A stretch of DNA of 64,000 nucleotides from Nocardioides sp. SYSU D00065 (GCF_017916425.1 NZ_JAFMSX010000001.1:558001-622000); one strand, 5' to 3'. Shown: positions 54,520 to 63,893, numbered from the stretch's first letter. Numbers and translations: made by a program. The notes: generated from the sequence alone by a model not told the origin.

Positions 54520-55456
54520 GAGCGGGCTCCCGGGGGTCGGCCGACCGGGTGTCCGTACGTCCCACCAGTGCGGCGGCGCCGGCGAGTGAGAAGTCGGCGG
54601 CGGCGTGCGCCACCCGGGACAGCAGGGCGACGGCTGCCGCTGCCGGCACTCCGACGGCCGGTGCCAGCAGTGCCACCAGGACGCCCTCGCGGGCGCCGAC
54701 CCCGGCCGGGGCGAACACCACGAGCACGCCGACGGCGTGGGCGAGCGCGAAGGCGGCGACCGCGCCGACCAGGCTCGGCGTCGCCGCCGACGCTCCGGGC
54801 ACGAGCAGCAGGGTCGAGGCGCCGTAGAGGGTCCACACCGCCACCATCAGCGCCACGGCCGGCACCAGCTCGCGTGCGCCGAGCACGACCGCGTGCCCGG
54901 CGAGCCGCTCGGCGAGCCGGCGCAGCAGCGGCGGCGCGAGGGCCACGGCGCCGACGACGACCGCGCAGGCGGGCCAGGCGGTGGCGAGGTCCTCCCCCAC
55001 CCGGTCGCCGGCCGGGCCGTCGAGGAGCAGCGACCCGCCGACCAGCAGGCCCCCCAGCAGCAGCCCCGTGGCGGTGTGCACGAGGAGGAACACGGCGGAG
55101 GCGGTGACGCTGGAGCGGGCCGGTACGCCGTGGCGCCGCCCGAGCTGAGCCTGCACGGCGAGGCTCCAGACCGAGCCCGGGACGTACTTGCCCAGCTGGC
55201 CGACGAAGAACACCGCGGCCGCGTCCCGTGCCGCGACCTCGGACCCGACGCCCCGCAGCAGCCGGCGCCAGAGGACTCCCGTCAGCGCCAGCCCGGCGCC
55301 CGCGCAGACGACGGCACCCGCCGATCGCGCGGGTCCGGTGGCAGCCACCGCGTCCCCGATCTCGGCCCAGCGACCGCGGAAGCCCCACCACGCACAGGCG
55401 AGGGTCAGCAGGACGAAGACCCAGCGGGCACCTCGGAGCGCCTGTCGCCGGGTCAC
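54503..55456 (-). CDS. flippase-like membrane protein (LPG synthase TM/AglD-like)
   Basis: The 317-residue protein has about eight membrane segments and the YbhN/AglD-type pattern: FFVGQLGKYVPGSVWSLAVQ near residue 92, TASAVFLLVHTATGL near 125, VVFAPAGVGAREGVLVALL near 255 (the PGGxGxRE block). Such proteins are linked to flipping or transfer of polyprenyl-linked lipids. GTG at 55,456 overlaps the methyltransferase stop in GTGA. Its end is inside the GT39 gene that follows. Its position suggests lipid-linked sugar transport. Confidence 0.85.
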   Translation of the reverse strand: MTRRQALRGARWVFVLLTLACAWWGFRGRWAEIGDAVAATGPARSAGAVVCAGAGLALTGVLWRRLLRGVGSEVAARDAAAVFFVGQLGKYVPGSVWSLAVQAQLGRRHGVPARSSVTASAVFLLVHTATGLLLGGLLVGGSLLLDGPAGDRVGEDLATAWPACAVVVGAVALAPPLLRRLAERLAGHAVVLGARELVPAVALMVAVWTLYGASTLLLVPGASAATPSLVGAVAAFALAHAVGVLVVFAPAGVGAREGVLVALLAPAVGVPAAAAVALLSRVAHAAADFSLAGAAALVGRTDTRSADPREPARAGGR

Positions 55457-56193
55457 GGGACGCCGGGTTGCAGGCGCGAGGGGGTCAGCGAGGCGTGGAG
55501 GAGGGCGGTGCGGGTCGGGTACGGCAGAGCCGGCGTGAGCCCGCGGGTCATCGTGACCGCGAGCCGGTCGCCCGCGGCGCCGACGGCCTGGTCGATGGCG
55601 TCGACGTAGCGGCGCCGGTCGACGTTGTCGAAGACGATCACGCCGTCGGGTGCGAGCCGCTGGAGCGCTCGGGCCAGGCACGCCTCGCGCGCCCGGCCGT
55701 CGATGACGATCACGTCGAACTCTCCCGGCACGTCGTCGATCGCGGCGACGTAGTCGGCGAAGTCGAGGCCCGCGTGGCCCGGCTTCGCCGAGCCGACGAC
55801 GGGCCGGCCGGACGTGGTCGGCTCGACGACGCGCAGGTCGACGTTGCCCGGCAGCCGCGGCGCCAGCACATCGGCCCAGCCGGCGTGGTGCTCCACGGAG
55901 TGCACGGAGCCGGCCCGTGCGGCCAGCCAGAGGGTCGAGGCGCCCGAGCCCCACTCGAAGACGCGGGCACCGGGGTGGTCGCGCAACCAGGACGCCACCA
56001 GGTCCGCGGAGTCGAAGGTCCACCACGGCACGTCGAGGCGCCGCAGTCCGTCGACGTCGTGGATGGCGAACAGGGAGACCAGCCAGGTGGCCGCGCGCGA
56101 GCCGGGCGCCTGGCGGTGCAGGAGCGCCATCACGCCGGTCGCCCGCAGCACGGCGCCGACGGCTCGGACGCAGCTGATGTAGAGCTGCTTCAC
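55453..56193 (-). CDS. class I methyltransferase-like protein of the glycan locus
   Basis: The 246-residue protein has an amphipathic N terminus, then the SAM-loop-like ARVFEWGSGASTLWLAARAG near residue 76, SVEHHAGWADVL (acidic end of strand 2) and DVIVIDGRAREACLARAL near 160, with VIVFDNVDRRRY near 190. This matches the group of methyltransferases close to FkbM that act on sugars or glycolipids. The target is unknown. The ATG at 56,193 overlaps the GT2 stop. Confidence 0.78.
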   Translation of the reverse strand: MKQLYISCVRAVGAVLRATGVMALLHRQAPGSRAATWLVSLFAIHDVDGLRRLDVPWWTFDSADLVASWLRDHPGARVFEWGSGASTLWLAARAGSVHSVEHHAGWADVLAPRLPGNVDLRVVEPTTSGRPVVGSAKPGHAGLDFADYVAAIDDVPGEFDVIVIDGRAREACLARALQRLAPDGVIVFDNVDRRRYVDAIDQAVGAAGDRLAVTMTRGLTPALPYPTRTALLHASLTPSRLQPGVP

Positions 56194-57176
56194 CGCAGGA
56201 CCACCTCCTCGATCGACGCGGTCGCCGGGACCCGCAGGATGTCGAACCGGGCCCGCTTGGTGTGCTCGAGGTTGGCCTCGATGAGCGCCCGGTTGGTGCG
56301 GATGAGGTCCGAGACGACGCCGAGCAGCACGCAGAGCGAGGACATCACCACCAGGGCCGCCCCGACGAGCAGCGACTGGACGTGGCCGCCGCCGTTCCCG
56401 GTCGCGGCGAGGACGGCGTACCGCACGAACGGCACCAGGCCGAGCAGGCCGAACAGCGCGGCCATCACCCCGAAGATCACGTAGGGCCGGTACATGACGA
56501 AGGCGCGCACGATCGCCGCGGCGGAGCGGAAGACGTGCTGGCGGGTGGAGGAGAACAGGCGCGACTCGCGCGTCTTGGGGTTCGTCAGCACCGGGATGCT
56601 GGTGATGGCGAGGTTCTTGTTGCCCGCCTGGATGATCGTCTCCATGCAGTAGGAGAAGCGGGTCACCGTGTTGAGGCGCATCAGCGACTCGCGCGAGTAG
56701 GCGCGGAACCCGCTGGCCGCGTCGGGCAGCTCGGTGCGCGCGGCCACGTTGACCACCTGCGACCCGAAGCGCTGCAGCGCCTTCTTGGCCGGCGAGAAGT
56801 GCGAGATCAGACCCACCTGGCGGTCGGCGATGACGATGTCAGCCTCGCCGCGCAGGATCGGCTGGACCAGGTCCGCGATCCGCTCCTGCGGGTACTGGTT
56901 GTCGCCGTCGGTATTGACCACGATGTCCGCGCCGATGGCCAGGGCGTGGTTGACGCCGTCGGTGAACGAGCGGGCCAGGCCCTGGTTGCGGTGGTGCCGC
57001 ACCACCTCCGTCACCCCGAAGGACCGCGCCACCTCGACGGTGCGGTCGGTGCTCCCGTCGTCGATGATGACCACGACGATCTCGTCGATCCCCGGGATCG
57101 TCCTCGGGATCGACGACAGCACGAGCGGGAGGGTCTCCTCCTCGTTGAGGCACGGCACCTGCACCACGAGCTTCAT
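56190..57176 (-). CDS. family 2 glycosyltransferase, polyprenol-phosphate sugar synthase type
   Basis: The 328-residue protein has the GT-A domain VVQVPCLNEEETLPLVLSSI, DDGSTDRTVEVARSFG near residue 38, NTDGDNQYPQE near 90 (the D-x-D metal site) and DAASGFRAYSRES near 150. It is followed by two C-terminal membrane helices (VIFGVMAALFGLLGLVPFV and SLLVGAALVVMSSLCVLLG). This is the DPM1/GtrB-like layout, which makes polyprenol-phosphate-linked mannose or glucose for GT39 enzymes such as the two genes downstream. The start at 57,176 is decided by the Rossmann strand KLVVQV. Confidence 0.9.
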   Translation of the reverse strand: MKLVVQVPCLNEEETLPLVLSSIPRTIPGIDEIVVVIIDDGSTDRTVEVARSFGVTEVVRHHRNQGLARSFTDGVNHALAIGADIVVNTDGDNQYPQERIADLVQPILRGEADIVIADRQVGLISHFSPAKKALQRFGSQVVNVAARTELPDAASGFRAYSRESLMRLNTVTRFSYCMETIIQAGNKNLAITSIPVLTNPKTRESRLFSSTRQHVFRSAAAIVRAFVMYRPYVIFGVMAALFGLLGLVPFVRYAVLAATGNGGGHVQSLLVGAALVVMSSLCVLLGVVSDLIRTNRALIEANLEHTKRARFDILRVPATASIEEVVLR

Positions 57177-57291
57177 TTCACGGACGCTAGGGCGGTGCCG
57201 GGACCCGGGACGGTCGCTGAGGTGACCGGCCGGCGAACGGTGGGCGAGCGCTCGACCACGCCCCTCGCCCGCGACGGCGTACCGGCGGACA

Positions 57292-58713
57292 ATGGCGTCC
57301 ATGCCCCGCCGGCCCGCCCACCACCTGGTTCCGGCCCTGCTCTTCGTCGCCGTCGCGGGCCTCTACGTCCTCACCGTCAACCCGGCCCCGAGTCCCGACG
57401 CCTGGAGCGCCGACTTCGCGGCCCGGCACATCGCGCTGACCGGCGACCCGGTGCCCGACATCTCCGACTTCCCCCTGCTCGACGACAACATCATCCGGGA
57501 GACGTGGATCGTGGAGACGGCGGACGGGCGCGAGGCGGTCGGCCGGTCCCCGGGCGTGATCGCTGCGGTCGTCCCGGCGTACGCGCTCGCGCGGCCGACC
57601 ACGGTCAGCCCGCTCCCCGGCGCAGTCACCGCCGCGCTCCTCAGCGCGACGGCGGTGCTGCTGTTCTTCCTGTTGCTGCGCCGGCGCATCGGCACCCGGC
57701 GTGCGCTGGTGGCGGCCGGGCTGCTCGGGGTGGCCACCCCGGTCTGGTCGGTCTCGGCCGACGCCATCTGGCCGCACACGCTCACCACCCTCGGCATCGT
57801 CGGCACCGCCTGGGCCGCCGACCGCCGCCGGTGGTGGCTGGTCGGGGTCTTCGGCGGCGTCATGCTGTGGGGGCGGCTGCACGCGGCACTCGTGTGCGCC
57901 GTGGTGGGACTCGGGGTCGCCTGGTCGCGGCGCCGCCCCGCGGTCGCGGCACGGGTGGGCGCGGCCTCGCTGCTCGCGCTGGTGCTCGCGAGTGCCTGGA
58001 CCCGCTGGATGTACGGCTCCTGGGACCCCACGTCGGGCTACCGCGTCGGCGACTTCACCAGCGGCGCGGCCGGGCACCTGCTCGACCCGCTCAACTACCT
58101 CGGCTTCCTCGTGTCGGCGGACCGTGGCCTGCTGTGGTGGTGCCCCCTGCTCCTCGTGCTCGGACCCACCGCCTGGCGGCGGCGGCGCGAGCTGCCGGAC
58201 TGGAGCCGCTGGCTGGCCCTCGGCGGCGCGTCGTACGTCCTGAGCCAGGCGGTGCTGAACCGGTTCAGCGGCGGCGACCACTTCTACGGCTATCGCACCA
58301 GCCTGGAGCTGGTCGTCGCCCTAGCGCCCGCGCTCGCTCTCGCCTCGCCGCACCTCTCGGAGCGGGCGCGGCGGTGGTTCGTGCCCGCCGCCGTGCTGCA
58401 GGTCGTGCTCATCGCGCCGGGTGCGATCTCCGACGACATGTACGTCCCGGTGCGCGACGTGTGGTGGCGCAACGCCTTCCTCGACGCCCTGGTCCTGCGC
58501 CCGGCGGACCTGCTGCCCCTCGTCGCGGCGGTGATGGTCGCCGTGCTCGTCGCCGTGCGCCTGCTGCACGCCGGCGCCGTGGTCCGCCTCCTCGCCCGCG
58601 TGGACGGCGCCGGAGGGCCGGGGCTCAGAGGTTCCGCGCCACCGTCGCCGACAGCCGCAGCGCCTGTGCGGCCCAGGCCGGCGTCGCGCCCGCCAGCCCG
58701 CAGCTCGCGCTGA
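57292..58713 (+). CDS. multi-pass membrane protein of the glycan locus, GT-C-like
   Basis: The 473-residue protein has about 11-12 membrane segments. The first external loop contains NPAPSPDAWSADFAARHIALT near residue 30 and IIRETWIVETADGREAVGRSPG near 66, with acidic residues that could be a glycosyltransferase site, but no signature is fully kept. It is divergent from the GT2 gene, 115 bases apart. The ATG at 57,292 and a second at 57,301 are equally possible. Its 3' end overlaps the convergent methionine synthase gene by 89 bases, and the C-terminal 40 residues are Pro/Arg-rich and may not be functional. Confidence 0.65.
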   Translation: MASMPRRPAHHLVPALLFVAVAGLYVLTVNPAPSPDAWSADFAARHIALTGDPVPDISDFPLLDDNIIRETWIVETADGREAVGRSPGVIAAVVPAYALARPTTVSPLPGAVTAALLSATAVLLFFLLLRRRIGTRRALVAAGLLGVATPVWSVSADAIWPHTLTTLGIVGTAWAADRRRWWLVGVFGGVMLWGRLHAALVCAVVGLGVAWSRRRPAVAARVGAASLLALVLASAWTRWMYGSWDPTSGYRVGDFTSGAAGHLLDPLNYLGFLVSADRGLLWWCPLLLVLGPTAWRRRRELPDWSRWLALGGASYVLSQAVLNRFSGGDHFYGYRTSLELVVALAPALALASPHLSERARRWFVPAAVLQVVLIAPGAISDDMYVPVRDVWWRNAFLDALVLRPADLLPLVAAVMVAVLVAVRLLHAGAVVRLLARVDGAGGPGLRGSAPPSPTAAAPVRPRPASRPPARSSR

Positions 58714-59614
58714 CGATCAGGCGCTCCCCCACGACCTCCGGGTCGAGCCCCAGCATGTCGAGCCAGCGCTGCACGCGCTCGGTGACGCGGGCGTCCGACG
58801 GCACGGTGGCCGGATCCGTGGACGGCAGCACGCCGAGGACGGCGGTGCGACCGTCCTCCAGCGCCTCCGCGAAGGTGTCGAGGTCCGCCGGCCCGAGCAT
58901 GTCGAGGTCCGCGGCGAGTCCGGCGACGCCGGTGCCGGCGATCAGCGACCAGGGCGTGCCGGGTGCGCAGGAGTGGACCCACGCCTCCGCGCCTGCCTCG
59001 GTGATCGCCTCGATCACCCACTCGAGGTGGGCGGAGACCTCCGGGAGGTCGACGCTGCGGTGCCGGCCGAAGCCGCTGGCGGTGGGCACCTGCCCGGCGA
59101 CGACCGCGGCGAGCGCGGGCTCGTCGACCTGCACGACCCAGCGGTCGACGCCGCGCACGCGGCGGCGCAGGTCGGCTACGTGGACGCGCACGCCCTCGGC
59201 CAGGGCCTGGGCGAGCTCGCGCCGCGCGCCGTGGTCGCTCAGGACCTTGTCCCCACGCGGCTTCTCGACCGTCGCAGCGAGCGTCCACGGTCCCGCGACC
59301 TGTGTCTTGAACGTCCCCTCGTAGCCCTGCGCCAGCTCCTCGACGGTGTCGAGGTCCTGGGCGAGCAGCGACTGCGCGCGGCGGTGGTCCACGCCGCTCG
59401 CGTCGGTCAGCCGCCAGCCGGCGGGCTGGAGGTCGACGGCGAGCCCGGACACGACGGCCAGTGCGCGTCCGGTCATCGCGGCGGTGACCCCGCGGCCGGG
59501 CAGCTCGGGCACGAAGGGCAGGTCGGGCAGCTCGCCGAGGACGAGCCGGACCGCCTCGCGGTGGTCGGCGTCCGTGGTGCCGGGCATCGAGCCGATGCCG
59601 GTGGCGGCGGTCAC
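58625..59614 (-). CDS. core-MetE-like methionine synthase
   Basis: The 329-residue protein is the C-terminal, catalytic half of cobalamin-independent methionine synthase: GIGSMPGTTDADHREAVRLV at the start, VVQVDEPALAAVVAG near residue 160, AWVHSCAPGTPWSLI near 213 (His and Cys zinc ligands) and VSASCGLAGATPAWAAQAL near 305 (the last zinc Cys). It lacks the N-terminal half that binds methyl-tetrahydrofolate polyglutamate in MetE. Core-MetE forms in other bacteria use methylcobalamin or a corrinoid protein as methyl donor. It starts at the end of the short ORF that follows mnmA. Confidence 0.78.
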   Translation of the reverse strand: MTAATGIGSMPGTTDADHREAVRLVLGELPDLPFVPELPGRGVTAAMTGRALAVVSGLAVDLQPAGWRLTDASGVDHRRAQSLLAQDLDTVEELAQGYEGTFKTQVAGPWTLAATVEKPRGDKVLSDHGARRELAQALAEGVRVHVADLRRRVRGVDRWVVQVDEPALAAVVAGQVPTASGFGRHRSVDLPEVSAHLEWVIEAITEAGAEAWVHSCAPGTPWSLIAGTGVAGLAADLDMLGPADLDTFAEALEDGRTAVLGVLPSTDPATVPSDARVTERVQRWLDMLGLDPEVVGERLIVSASCGLAGATPAWAAQALRLSATVARNL

Positions 59615-59751
59615 GAGGCGTCCCCCGCCTCGGCGAGGAGCCGGCCGGCGGCCCCGTCGATCGAACGGGTGCTCGCGCAGACGAGCGCGACGACGTACAC
59701 CGTGTGCCGCGGGCCCAGCAGCTCGCCGGCTCGGGTCCCCAGTCCGCTCAC
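59611..59751 (-). CDS. 46-residue coupled ORF between mnmA and the methionine synthase gene
   Basis: A GTG-started frame overlaps the mnmA stop (GTGA) and the next gene's ATG (ATGA), so it fits exactly between two genes with no spare base. It encodes [20 protein letters not shown] with a C-terminal [21 protein letters not shown] recognise no family. The double overlap suggests that it is translated, but it is short and could be the chance remnant of a longer gene. Confidence 0.4.
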   Translation of the reverse strand: MSGLGTRAGELLGPRHTVYVVALVCASTRSIDGAAGRLLAEAGDAS

Positions 59752-60851
59752 GCGGGGACCCCGACGGGGCGGGTGGCGGCGATGGTCGCGGATCCGACCA
59801 CGCGGGTGCCGTCGTAGATCACCGCGGCCTGTCCGGGCGCGATGCCCTCCGCCGGGTCGAGCAGGTCGACGGAGACCCGCTCGCCGTCGACCTCGACGAC
59901 GGCGCGGTGCTCGGCGCCGTGCGCACGCAGCTGGACGGTGCCCTCGAGCCGCTCGGGCACCGTGCCGCACCAGCGCGGACGGATCCCGTCGAGGTGGTCG
60001 ACCGCGAGCCGCTCGCGCGGGCCGACCGTCACGGTGCCGGTCACCGGCTCGATGTCCAGCACGAAGCGCGGCTTGCCGTCGGCCGCCGGGGTGCCCAGCC
60101 GCAGCCCGCGGCGCTGACCGATGGTGAAGCCGTAAGTGCCGGTGTGGGTGCCGACGGTCTCCCCGGTCGTGGCGTCGACGATGTCGCCGCCGTGGTTGGG
60201 GGCGCGGTGGCCGAGCTTCTCGCGCAGCCAGCCGGCGTTGTCGCCGTCGGCCACGAAGCAGATGTCGTGGGAGTCGGGCTTGGCGGCCACCAGCAGTCCG
60301 CGCGCCTCCGCCTCGCGGCGCACGGCGGGCTTGTCGGTGTCGCCCAGCGGGAACAGCGAGTGCCGCAGCTGGTCCTGGGTCAGCACGCCCAGGACGTAGG
60401 ACTGGTCCTTGCCGTGGTCGGTGGCGCGGTGCAGCTCGACCAGCCCGTCGGCACCGGTGCGGAGCCGGGCGTAGTGGCCTGTCGCCACCGCGTCGAAGCC
60501 GAGCGCCAGCGCCCGGTCGAGCACCGCGGCGAACTTGATCTTCTCGTTGCACCGCAGGCACGGGTTCGGCGTGCGGCCGGCGGCGTACTCGTCCATGAAG
60601 TCCTCGACCACGTCCTCGTGGAAGCGGTCGGACAGGTCCCAGACGTAGAACGGGATGCCGATCACGTCGGCGGCGCGGCGGGCGTCGTTGCTGTCCTCGA
60701 TGGTGCAGCAGCCGCGGGCCCCGGAGCGGTACGACGCCGGGTTGCGGCTGAGCGCGAGGTGCACGCCGGTGACCTCGTGGCCGGCCTCGACGGCGCGGGC
60801 GGCGGCGACGGCGGAGTCCACCCCGCCGGACATCGCGGCGACGACCCGCAT
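59748..60851 (-). CDS. mnmA: tRNA 2-thiouridylase
   Basis: MnmA thiolates U34 in tRNA(Lys,Glu,Gln). The 367-residue protein has the PP-loop [19 protein letters not shown] at residues 3-21, the catalytic Cys in [20 protein letters not shown] near 102, GHYAR near 125, and the second catalytic Cys in [13 protein letters not shown] near 195. The C-terminal beta domain is complete. ATG at 60,851 overlaps the end of the cysteine desulfurase by one base, so the sulfur donor and thiolase are coupled. Confidence 0.96.
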   Translation of the reverse strand: MRVVAAMSGGVDSAVAAARAVEAGHEVTGVHLALSRNPASYRSGARGCCTIEDSNDARRAADVIGIPFYVWDLSDRFHEDVVEDFMDEYAAGRTPNPCLRCNEKIKFAAVLDRALALGFDAVATGHYARLRTGADGLVELHRATDHGKDQSYVLGVLTQDQLRHSLFPLGDTDKPAVRREAEARGLLVAAKPDSHDICFVADGDNAGWLREKLGHRAPNHGGDIVDATTGETVGTHTGTYGFTIGQRRGLRLGTPAADGKPRFVLDIEPVTGTVTVGPRERLAVDHLDGIRPRWCGTVPERLEGTVQLRAHGAEHRAVVEVDGERVSVDLLDPAEGIAPGQAAVIYDGTRVVGSATIAATRPVGVPA

Positions 60852-62032
60852 CAGCGGCCCTTGGCGGCGCGGGCGCGCTCCACGACGGGGCCGATCGCCG
60901 CCACGAGGGCGTCGACGTCGGCGGGGGTGGTGCTGTGGCCGAGCGAGAAGCGCAGCGAGTGCCGGGCCTGGTCGTCGTCGCAACCCATCGCGAGCAGGAC
61001 GTGCGAGGGCTGCGGCACGCCCGCCGAGCACGCCGAGCCGGTGGAGCACTCGATGCCGCGGGCGTCGAGCAGCATCAGCAGCGAGTCTCCCTCGCAGCCG
61101 GGGAAGCCGATGTGGGCGTTGCCGGGCAGGCGCAGCGGACCGGGGGGCGCCCCGTGGAGGTGGGCGTCCGGCACGACCTCGACGACCCGGCGGACGAGGT
61201 CGTCGCGCAGCGCGGCCACGCGCACGGCGTGGTCGTGCTGGTTCTTGACCGACTCCTCGACCGCGGCCGCGAGCCCGGCGATGGCCGGGACGGCGAGCGT
61301 GCCGCTGCGGATGTCGCGCTCCTGGCCGCCGCCGTGCACCAGCGCGCTCACCTCGAGGTCGCGGCGTACGACGAGCGCCCCGACGCCGATGGGGCCGCCG
61401 AGCTTGTGGCCGGTGAAGGTCAGCGCGTCCACGCCGCACTCGCCGAAGTCGACGGGCACGTGGCCCACCGCCTGCACGGCGTCGGTGTGCACGGGGATCC
61501 CGTGCTCGGCGGCGAGGGCGACGACCTGCTCGACCGGCTGGATCGAGCCGACCTCGTTGTTGGCCCACATCACCGAGATCAGGGCCACCGAGTCCGGGTC
61601 GCGCGCGATGGAGGCGCGCAGCGAGTCGACGTCGAGCACGCCCTCGGGCGACACGGGCAGCAGCTCGACCTCGGCCCCGTCGCTGTGTGCGAGCCAGTGC
61701 AGGGTGTCGAGGACCGCGTGGTGCTCGACCGCGGTCGACAGGATGCGCGTGCGCCGGGGATCCGCGGCGCGCCGGGCCCAGAAGATGCCCTTCACGCCGA
61801 GGTTGTCGGACTCGGTGCCGCCGGAGGTGAACACCACGTCGCCGGGACGGGCGCCGATCATCGCGGCGATCGTCTCGCGCGACTCCTCCACCACCCGGCG
61901 GGCGCCGCGGCCGGAGGCGTGCAGCGAGCTGGCGTTGCCGATGCTGGTGAGCTGGCGCGTCATGGCCTCCACGGCGACCGGCAGCATGGGCGTGGTCGCG
62001 GCGTGGTCGAGGTAGACGATCGGCTGGCTCAT
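60851..62032 (-). CDS. cysteine desulfurase (IscS/NifS-like)
   Basis: The 393-residue PLP enzyme releases sulfur from cysteine. It starts [20 protein letters not shown]. The PLP lysine is in [18 protein letters not shown] near residue 200 and the active-site Cys in [19 protein letters not shown] near 327. [12 protein letters not shown] near 97 supplies the His. It is the first gene of the desulfurase-mnmA-(46 aa)-metE run, so its likely acceptor is MnmA for tRNA thiolation. It may serve Fe-S assembly as well. Confidence 0.93.
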   Translation of the reverse strand: MSQPIVYLDHAATTPMLPVAVEAMTRQLTSIGNASSLHASGRGARRVVEESRETIAAMIGARPGDVVFTSGGTESDNLGVKGIFWARRAADPRRTRILSTAVEHHAVLDTLHWLAHSDGAEVELLPVSPEGVLDVDSLRASIARDPDSVALISVMWANNEVGSIQPVEQVVALAAEHGIPVHTDAVQAVGHVPVDFGECGVDALTFTGHKLGGPIGVGALVVRRDLEVSALVHGGGQERDIRSGTLAVPAIAGLAAAVEESVKNQHDHAVRVAALRDDLVRRVVEVVPDAHLHGAPPGPLRLPGNAHIGFPGCEGDSLLMLLDARGIECSTGSACSAGVPQPSHVLLAMGCDDDQARHSLRFSLGHSTTPADVDALVAAIGPVVERARAAKGR

Positions 62033-62123
62033 GACCTGCCCAGCCTACGTGGCGGGGTGTCTCGGCCCGCCATCGTCCCGGTCGGGCCCGGTGGTGCGGC
62101 GGCGGCCGCGGGTGCCCCACGGG

Positions 62124-62378
62124 TCAGGGGTGCCGCTCCTTGTGCATGTCCATGCCCCACGCCACGCCCTGTGCGACCGCGCCGACCATCAGCAGCGCCG
62201 CGCCGAGACCGAAGAGAACCCAGCCGAAGTCCTCGCCCTCACCGAGCAGGACGAGGCCGATGGTCAGCATGGCGGCGCCCGGCAACCAGGCGATCGTCGG
62301 CGACGGCGCCGGGTGGGGCGACGGCGAGTCGCGCGCCGCCGGGCTCACGTCGGGGTCCGCTGAGTACTCCTCGTCCAT
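62124..62378 (-). CDS. small two-TM protein of unknown function
   Basis: The 84-residue protein starts MDEEYSADPDVSPAARDSPS (ATG at 62,378; ATG at 62,390 adds four). Two hydrophobic segments follow, IAWLPGAAMLTIGLVLLGEG and FGWVLFGLGAALLMVGAVAQ, ending with charged MDMHKERHP. No family is recognised. It lies 91 bases from the desulfurase start and is divergent from the MazG-like gene. Confidence 0.55.
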   Translation of the reverse strand: MDEEYSADPDVSPAARDSPSPHPAPSPTIAWLPGAAMLTIGLVLLGEGEDFGWVLFGLGAALLMVGAVAQGVAWGMDMHKERHP

Positions 62379-62435
62379 GGCACGGATCATGGCAGGCCGG
62401 AGGGTGATGGAGCGGTAGTTCTGAACACGTGCCCC

Positions 62436-62759
62436 ATGGGACTCGAGCTGCTGCAGCAGCGTGCCCGCTCCGTCCGCGCCCGGTACGCCGCCGTCGAGGC
62501 CGCGCGCCACGGTCGGTCCTGGACGACCGAGGAGATCATGCTCGGGTTCGTCGGCGATGTCGGCGATCTCGCCAAGCTCGTGCACGGCAAGGCCGGCGTG
62601 CGTCCGCGTGCGGACCTCGACGCGGCGCTGGCCCGCGAGCTCGCCGACTGCCTGTGGTGCGTGCTGACGCTCGCCGACGCCTACGACATGGACCTGGGAC
62701 GCGCCTTCACCGAGACCATGCACGAGCTCGAGGAGGTCCTTGCCGGCCCGGACGTGTGA
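62436..62759 (+). CDS. MazG-like nucleotide pyrophosphohydrolase
   Basis: The 107-residue all-alpha protein has the MazG pattern: helix GFVGDVGDLAKLVHGKAG near residue 37 (the E-x-x-E metal helix here reads D-x-x-D), then DAALARELADCLWCVLTLAD near 62 with E-L-A-D-C in place of E-x-x-D. Such enzymes split NTPs or house-cleaning nucleotides. One acidic position is changed to Asp, which weakens the activity call. It is divergent from the small two-TM gene and ends 12 bases from the convergent proB. Confidence 0.72.
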   Translation: MGLELLQQRARSVRARYAAVEAARHGRSWTTEEIMLGFVGDVGDLAKLVHGKAGVRPRADLDAALARELADCLWCVLTLADAYDMDLGRAFTETMHELEEVLAGPDV

Positions 62760-62771
62760 CGACGGGTCTGC

Positions 62772-63893
62772 CTACAGCAGCACCAGGTCGTCACGGTGGA
62801 TGACCTCGCGCTCGTACGCCGCCCCGAGCGCGTCCTTGAGCTCGCGCGTCGAGCGGCCGAGGAGCGCGGGGAGCTCGTCGGCGTCGAAGTTCACCAGCCC
62901 GCGGGCCACGAGCGTGCCGTCGGGACCGAGCAGGTCGACCGCGTCGCCGGCGACGAAACCACCGTCGACGGCGGTGATCCCGGCGGCGAGCAGCGACGCG
63001 CGGCGCTCGACCACGGCCCGTACGGCGCCGGCGTCGAGGGTGAGCGTGCCCTGCCCCGAGGTGGCGTGGGCCAGCCAGAGCAGGCGGGTCGGGCGCCGCT
63101 TGCCCGTGGCCGTGAAGAGGGTGCCGACGTCCGTCCCGGACAGCGCCGCCGCCGCCTGGTCGGCGGAGGTGAGGATCACGTCGATGCCCGCACCGGTGGC
63201 GATCCGCGCCGCGTCCACCTTGGTCGTCATGCCGCCGGTGCCGACCCCGGACGCGCCGGCGGAGCCGATCGTCACGGCGGCCAGGTCGTCGTCGGAGCGC
63301 ACCACCGGCACGAGCCGCGAGCCGGGTCGGCTCGGCGGCCCGTCGTAGAGACCGTCCACGTCGGACAGGAGCACCAGCAGGTCGGCGTGGACCAGGTGGG
63401 CGACGAGGGCGGCCAGCCGGTCGTTGTCGCCGAAGCGGATCTCGGAGGTGGCGACGGTGTCGTTCTCGTTGACGATGGGCACGACCCCGAGCTCGAGCAG
63501 CTTGGCGAAGGTCTGGTGCGCGTTGCGGTAGTGCGCGCGGCGGGTGACGTCGTCGACCGTGAGCAGCACCTGCCCGGTGACGATGCCGTGCCGCGCGAAC
63601 TCCTCCTGGTAGCGGTGCGCCAGCAGGCCCTGCCCCACCGAGGCCGCCGCCTGCTGGGCGGCCAGGCCCCGAGGACGCGCGGCGAGGCCGAGCGGGGCGA
63701 GCCCCGCGGCGATCGCACCGGACGACACGAGCACGATCTCGGCGCCCGCCCCTCGGGCCGCGGCGAGCACCTCGACCAACCGGCGTACGCGCGCGGGGTC
63801 GATGCCGCCCGCCGCGGTGGTCAGCGACGACGAGCCGACCTTCAGCACGATGCGCCGGGCCCGGCTCACCAGGGCCGAGCGGTCAGTCGTCAC
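62772..63893 (-). CDS. proB: glutamate 5-kinase
   Basis: ProB phosphorylates glutamate in proline synthesis. The 373-residue protein has RIVLKVGSSSLTTAAGG at residues 12-28, EIVLVSSGAIAAGLAPLG near 46, VPIVNENDTVATSEIRFGDN near 130 and GTGGMTTKVDAARIATGAG near 195. The PUA domain follows from about residue 275 (TLTLDAGAVRAVVERRAS). GTG at 63,893 is chosen because the longer frame runs into the upstream gene. It overlaps that gene's 3' end by 11 bases. Confidence 0.95.
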   Translation of the reverse strand: MTTDRSALVSRARRIVLKVGSSSLTTAAGGIDPARVRRLVEVLAAARGAGAEIVLVSSGAIAAGLAPLGLAARPRGLAAQQAAASVGQGLLAHRYQEEFARHGIVTGQVLLTVDDVTRRAHYRNAHQTFAKLLELGVVPIVNENDTVATSEIRFGDNDRLAALVAHLVHADLLVLLSDVDGLYDGPPSRPGSRLVPVVRSDDDLAAVTIGSAGASGVGTGGMTTKVDAARIATGAGIDVILTSADQAAAALSGTDVGTLFTATGKRRPTRLLWLAHATSGQGTLTLDAGAVRAVVERRASLLAAGITAVDGGFVAGDAVDLLGPDGTLVARGLVNFDADELPALLGRSTRELKDALGAAYEREVIHRDDLVLL

